Assembly (NCBI GenBank): GCA_016787485.1
Contig: JAEUUL010000028.1
Location: forward strand, 71,490 to 135,489
DNA length: 64,000 bases
Direction: 5' to 3'
From: Bacteroidota bacterium
Lineage (GTDB): Bacteria > Bacteroidota > Bacteroidia > NS11-12g > UBA955
Positions 60,878 to 64,000 of this stretch are shown here, piece by piece (positions within the stretch are counted from its first letter, which is position 1; each line of letters starts with the position of its first letter). A program made the translations under genes and the position numbers. The notes under the pieces are model-generated. The model made no database searches. It worked only from the letters and a program-made list of their open reading frames with translations, and had not been told where the DNA came from.

Positions 60878-61021
60878 ATGTCAAAAGGAAAAATCAAACC
60901 CAGCGACAACAGCGCGAACCAACAGAACCTCAATAAAGGAACGCCGGGCACAAACCGGCAGTATGACCAAAACCAGGGGAACCGTGGTAAGCAGCTGAAT
61001 CCGAATACGAAGAAAGCTTAA
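60878..61021 (+). CDS. Small Asn/Gln-rich peptide, 47 aa
   Basis: A 47-residue ORF starts MSKGKIKPSDNSANQQNLNK; it is strongly polar (Asn, Gln, Gly, Lys) and lacks hydrophobic segments, so it is likely disordered. It is followed after 5 nt by a strong terminator, which supports expression. Its start resembles that of the 24-residue peptide (MSK-KG/GK). Confidence 0.5.
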   Translation: MSKGKIKPSDNSANQQNLNKGTPGTNRQYDQNQGNRGKQLNPNTKKA

Positions 61022-61026
61022 TTGGG

Positions 61027-61059
61027 AAACAGGCATCCGATGGGGTGCCTGTTTTATTT
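61027..61059 (+). terminator. Rho-independent terminator
   Basis: AAACAGGCATCC pairs with GGGGTGCCTGTTT (one G-U pair, 4-nt loop) and is followed by TTTTATTT. It ends the small-ORF cluster. Confidence 0.9.
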
Positions 61060-61195
61060 CAAAAAGGGATTTGAGGGCATTAATATTTTCTTGCATTTGT
61101 TATTGATGAATAAAAAATGAAAAACCACCCTATATATTCATCAGATTATCCGGACCTTAACGACAACATTTAGTGATAGTTAAGGGCTGCATGAA

Positions 61196-61225
61196 TTGTA
61201 TTAAAGAAACTTTCGGATAATTTTG
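61196..61225 (+). promoter_or_regulatory. Bacteroidota promoter (TTG-N19-TAATTTTG)
   Basis: TTG at 61196-61198 and TAATTTTG at 61218-61225 have exactly 19 nt between them. The box ends 5 nt before the ATG of the next gene, so the transcript should be near-leaderless. Confidence 0.8.
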
Positions 61226-61230
61226 CTTGA

Positions 61231-62049
61231 ATGAAAACGAACGCAATTATAATCCTCATGATCCTTCCGTACATCCCCACCAGGGCCCAAACCCTCTGGA
61301 ATTTCAAGGTGGTGGATATGATGATGTTGCAGCGGTTGACCCCTTGCTATGGGTTGCAGGTGGAGAACAAATCGTTGCGTTTGGAATTTTCCACGCCGTA
61401 TTCCTTAAAAACAGACCAGAACCGGTTTATGGAAGCCACAGCTAGGCCGGATAAGCCGGTGAGATTTGTACACGGGAGGTTTGGCATTACCGCCATGCAA
61501 ACCAATCCGGTAACCAAAAAACGGGATCTAAGCGGGTATTACAAAGACAAATACCTGGGTAACGGTTGGTGGACGTTGAAGTGGGAAACCATCCATACCA
61601 TTTTTGACGACAATCTGATCTTTGAACCCGGCATCGATTATTACCAGTATTTTGCCACCACAAAAGGAGATGCTATGATTTATGGCACCAACGGACAGTC
61701 TGTGGGCAGAGTCGTTGGCTCGAATATGCGGGTGTACAGCGGTTATGTAAGACTTTCTTTGCAGCGCAGTTATGAAATCGGTGTCGCCCGGTTGTTTGCA
61801 GAGTACCTTCGCGCTTTCAACATGACGTTTGACGATGTGAATTATGGCCTGCTGACCACCGGATTAAAGCCGGGTGGAAATTCGGGTTTTGATGTAAAAA
61901 AATGGGGTTGGAGACTGGGTCTGGAATTGTATGCAAAGAAAATGATCAGCACCCGGTTTGTGCTGGGAACAGCGCCGGGGATTAAAGGGAGAAATGCATT
62001 CGCTACCTATGTGAATCTCGGTTTTCCGCTTGTACTGGGTTCGAAATGA
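61231..62049 (+). CDS. Exported hypothetical protein, possible outer-membrane barrel
   Basis: The 272-residue product has a signal peptide (MKTNAIIILMILPYIPTRAQ). The body is beta-rich with alternating aromatic and polar residues (GYVRLSLQRSYEIGVARLF, WRLGLELYAKKMISTRF), suggesting an outer-membrane barrel or periplasmic lipocalin-like fold. No family is recognised. It is transcribed from a near-perfect promoter and ends at a bidirectional terminator. Confidence 0.75.
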   Translation: MKTNAIIILMILPYIPTRAQTLWNFKVVDMMMLQRLTPCYGLQVENKSLRLEFSTPYSLKTDQNRFMEATARPDKPVRFVHGRFGITAMQTNPVTKKRDLSGYYKDKYLGNGWWTLKWETIHTIFDDNLIFEPGIDYYQYFATTKGDAMIYGTNGQSVGRVVGSNMRVYSGYVRLSLQRSYEIGVARLFAEYLRAFNMTFDDVNYGLLTTGLKPGGNSGFDVKKWGWRLGLELYAKKMISTRFVLGTAPGIKGRNAFATYVNLGFPLVLGSK

Positions 62050-62067
62050 TGGCTTTTTTCACAAAAA

Positions 62068-62093
62068 AAAATCCCGGAATTACCCGGGATTTT
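62068..62093. terminator. Bidirectional terminator between convergent genes
   Basis: ATCCCGG (62071-62077) pairs with CCGGGAT (62084-62090), flanked by an A-run on the left and T-run on the right. It lies between the plus-strand exported protein and the metK stop. Confidence 0.8.
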
Positions 62094-62117
62094 CTATGTG
62101 TATGAATGGAATGAAAA

Positions 62118-63413
62118 TTACAGTTTAAATGCTTTTTTCACCGCAGGAACCGCGTTGAGTTCTTCCCAGGGGAAGAGTTTTACTTTGACTGATTTTTCGT
62201 GTTCCTTGCCTTTGTTGAAGACCTTGGTCACGGTTTCGGTTTTGCGTCCCATGTGTCCGTAGGCTGCGGTTTCCAGGTAAATGGGGCTGCGCAGGTTGAA
62301 ACGGGTTTCAATGTCGTAGGGGCGCAGACTGAATTCCTTCATTTTCAGGATGGTGTCGGCAATTTGTCCGTCGGTCATTTTTACACGGGCCGTTCCACGG
62401 GTGTCTACAAACAGACCTACCGGATCGGCCACACCAATGGCGTAGCTTACCTGCACCAGGGCTTCGTCGCACACACCGGCTGCCACCAGGTTTTTGGCAA
62501 TGTGGCGGGTGGCATAGGCTGCGCTGCGGTCTACCTTGCTGGGGTCTTTGCCGCTGAAGGCACCGCCCCCGTGGGCTCCGCGTCCGCCGTATGTATCCAC
62601 AATGATTTTGCGTCCGGTGAGACCCGTGTCGCCATGCGGACCACCAATCACGAATTTGCCTGTGGGGTTGATATGGTATTTGATGTCGCTGCCAAACAGT
62701 TTTTGGATGCGCTTGGGCAGTTTTTTCAGAATGCGGGGGATGAGGATGGTTTTCATATCCTTGCTGATGCCTGACAGCATTTCGTCGTCGGCCTTTTTCA
62801 CGTCGGCCGCTTTGCCCGATTTGGGTTTAACCCAGTCGTCGTGCTGTGTGCTGATCACGATGGCATCGATGCGCTGGGGTTTGTGGTCGTCGCTGTACTC
62901 AATGGTTACCTGGCTTTTGGCATCGGGGCGCAGGTATTTCATTTTTTTGCCTTCGCGGCGCAGTTCGGCCAGTTCCTGCAGCAGCAGGTGAGCCAGCATC
63001 AGCGGCAGGGGCATGTAGGTATCGGTTTCGTTGGTGGCAAAGCCAAACATCATGCCCTGGTCTCCGGCACCCTGTTCTTCGCGCTTTTTGCGGTCCACAC
63101 CCTGATTGATGTCCGGGCTTTGCTCGTGGATGGCACTGAGAATACCGCAGCTGTTGGCTTCGAACATGTATTCGCTTTTAGTGTATCCGATGCGGCGGAT
63201 CACGTCGCGTGCAATGTCCTGCACATCCAGGTAGGCTTTGGATTTAACCTCACCCGCGAGGACAACCTGACCGGTGGTTACCAGGGTTTCGCAGGCCACC
63301 TTGCTTTCGGGGTCATACGCGAGGAAATGGTCTATGAGTGCGTCGGAAATCTGGTCGGCAACCTTGTCGGGGTGACCTTCGGAAACGGATTCAGAGGTGA
63401 AGAAATATGGCAT
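62118..63413 (-). CDS. metK: S-adenosylmethionine synthase
   Basis: The 431-residue enzyme makes S-adenosylmethionine from methionine and ATP. Family motifs are complete: [19 protein letters not shown] near the N-terminus, GDQGMMFG(F)[25 protein letters not shown] and [22 protein letters not shown] (GGGAFSxKDP). Length is slightly above the usual ~385-400 residues owing to a Lys-rich insertion near 195-240. No SAM riboswitch was seen in the leader. It probably supplies the radical SAM viperin and HsdM, among others. Confidence 0.97.
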   Translation of the reverse strand: MPYFFTSESVSEGHPDKVADQISDALIDHFLAYDPESKVACETLVTTGQVVLAGEVKSKAYLDVQDIARDVIRRIGYTKSEYMFEANSCGILSAIHEQSPDINQGVDRKKREEQGAGDQGMMFGFATNETDTYMPLPLMLAHLLLQELAELRREGKKMKYLRPDAKSQVTIEYSDDHKPQRIDAIVISTQHDDWVKPKSGKAADVKKADDEMLSGISKDMKTILIPRILKKLPKRIQKLFGSDIKYHINPTGKFVIGGPHGDTGLTGRKIIVDTYGGRGAHGGGAFSGKDPSKVDRSAAYATRHIAKNLVAAGVCDEALVQVSYAIGVADPVGLFVDTRGTARVKMTDGQIADTILKMKEFSLRPYDIETRFNLRSPIYLETAAYGHMGRKTETVTKVFNKGKEHEKSVKVKLFPWEELNAVPAVKKAFKL

Positions 63414-63464
63414 GTGATTTTGGAGCCGCGAATATACTGCCGTTGGGGCAAAAAATAATTGGGT

Positions 63465-63497
63465 TCAGGGTTTTGCACTGCCGGGCAGTTTTCCCAG
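63465..63497. repeat. 33-bp direct repeat, left copy
   Basis: Matches 63796-63828 at 32 of 33 positions. The right copy is the 3' end of the EEP-family gene; this copy is a detached duplicate of that gene end. Confidence 0.85.
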
Positions 63498-63576
63498 GTT
63501 AAGGTTGGGTAAAACGGCTTACCTATTCATATCTATGTAGGATGATTGAACACACTGAATTTCAATTCATTATTTT

Positions 63577-63646
63577 CCACTTTTGGCTTGACCCAAAAGT
63601 GGAGCAAATCCCGATAGCTATCGGGATCAAGGCTTCAGGACCTGAA
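63577..63646. repeat. Cluster of three palindromes
   Basis: CCACTTTTGG/CCAAAAGTGG (63577-63602), a perfect 20-nt palindrome ATCCCGATAGCTATCGGGAT (63608-63627), and CTTCAGG/CCTGAAG (63632-63646) lie in succession. Together with the 63732 module they suggest a dispersed structured repeat. The 63414-63795 gap holds no gene. Confidence 0.75.
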
Positions 63647-63731
63647 GTCTGAACGTTTGCAACCCGTCGAATGCCGTCGGTGATCTCCTCGGTTTCTCGG
63701 AGCTTCCTTGGCATTTCGCGCCGGCTTGCTG

Positions 63732-63772
63732 CACTTATCCGCCTTCATTTCCTGAGGCCGCGCCACCAAAAC
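63732..63772. repeat. Dispersed repeat module shared with 34553-34593
   Basis: About 32 of 41 positions match the copy near glmS, including CCTGAGGCCG.GCC. It lies inside the hairpin-rich gap between metK and the EEP-family gene. Confidence 0.6.
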
Positions 63773-63795
63773 GGCTTTGTGCGACAGCGCGGGAA

Positions 63796-63828
63796 TCAGG
63801 GTTTTGCACTCCCGGGCAGTTTTCCCAG
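63796..63828. repeat. 33-bp direct repeat, right copy
   Basis: Encodes the last codons and stop of the EEP-family gene on the minus strand; near-identical to 63465-63497 (one mismatch). Confidence 0.85.
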
Positions 63829-64000
63829 ATCCAGTGTGGCGGAAATGAACTTGTGGTCACCGGGTATATTCAGTGTGCTGTTGTACGCGGTGCAACCCAG
63901 GTTTTTGGAGAAGAGGATGTAGTCTATGCGAAAACTGGGGAAGGGGCCTTTGTATGTGCGTTCAATGCCGTTGCCTGCCTCGGTAAATGCATCGAGCAGG
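63796..64000 (-). CDS. Endonuclease/exonuclease/phosphatase-family protein (C-terminal part, cut by window)
   Basis: The last 68 codons are open from the window edge. They read DAFTEAGNGIERTYKGPFPSF, then RIDYILFSKNLG and GDHKFISATLDL. The RIDYIL and (S/G)DH motifs are the C-terminal metal- and substrate-binding hallmarks of the EEP superfamily, with His at the catalytic position. Members hydrolyse phosphodiesters of DNA, RNA or inositol lipids; subfamily cannot be told from this part. Confidence 0.8.
   Translation of the reverse strand, partial: LLDAFTEAGNGIERTYKGPFPSFRIDYILFSKNLGCTAYNSTLNIPGDHKFISATLDLGKLPGSAKP

Noticed and set aside
62841-63458. Plus-strand frame opposite metK
   Set aside because: Antisense to complete MetK motifs; composition typical of a shadow.

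Overview
The window looks like a chromosomal segment of a Bacteroidota bacterium, probably from the Chitinophagia/Sphingobacteriia side and perhaps environmental or metagenome-derived. The evidence is secreted PKD/Ig-like proteins ending in type IX secretion sorting domains, a MurF-alanine racemase fusion, DUF5686 and OstA-like envelope proteins, LytS/LytTR regulators, a THX ribosomal peptide gene, and several promoters of the Bacteroidota type (TTG, about 19 nt, TAnnTTTG) lying only 5-12 nt before start codons. No tRNA, rRNA or CRISPR array was seen.

Region 1 (1-36.2 kb) is mostly housekeeping and envelope. It holds two T9SS cargo proteins, pdxH, fabI followed by the unlisted 38-residue THX gene, an LTxxQ periplasmic protein, a small TonB-C-like protein, a GT39-type glycosyltransferase, a lipoprotein cyclophilin, a coupled acetyltransferase/GT2/lipoprotein operon, a transglutaminase-like protein, pdhB, selD, a padR-pspC operon with a clear operator, a DUF3108 protein, a DUF2256-photolyase pair, the tilS/nucleotidyltransferase/murF-alr operon, an OstA-like protein, a DUF5686 protein, a pentapeptide-repeat protein, glmS and a DUF1810 pair. 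Repeats lie at 31.5-31.9 kb and 34.55 kb.

Region 2 (36.2-61.1 kb) is a defence island with patchy AT-rich genes. It has a WYL/superfamily-1 helicase/PD-(D/E)XK protein with a WYL regulator, a GIY-YIG-like protein, a DUF2779 Cas4-like/exonuclease protein, a decayed DUF2130 gene and a minus-strand type I restriction-modification operon. The hsdM, hsdS and hsdR genes of that operon are interleaved with accessory proteins: a GxxExxY protein carried on a terminal-inverted-repeat element, a second GIY-YIG-like protein, two PD-(D/E)XK-like proteins and a protein resembling alkyladenine DNA glycosylase. A peptidyl-arginine-deiminase-family gene heads the minus-strand run. On the plus strand follow a LytS-like kinase and a LytTR regulator, then the most notable locus: a prokaryotic viperin fused to a CMP-kinase-like domain, followed by a 5'(3')-deoxyribonucleotidase-like HAD protein. 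Together these look like a self-contained antiviral nucleotide (ddhNTP) module. A cluster of very small ORFs follows.

Region 3 (61.2-64 kb) returns to ordinary genes: a secreted hypothetical protein with a textbook promoter, a bidirectional terminator, metK, a hairpin-rich repeat stretch bounded by a 33-bp direct repeat, and the C-terminus of an endonuclease/exonuclease/phosphatase-family gene cut by the window edge.
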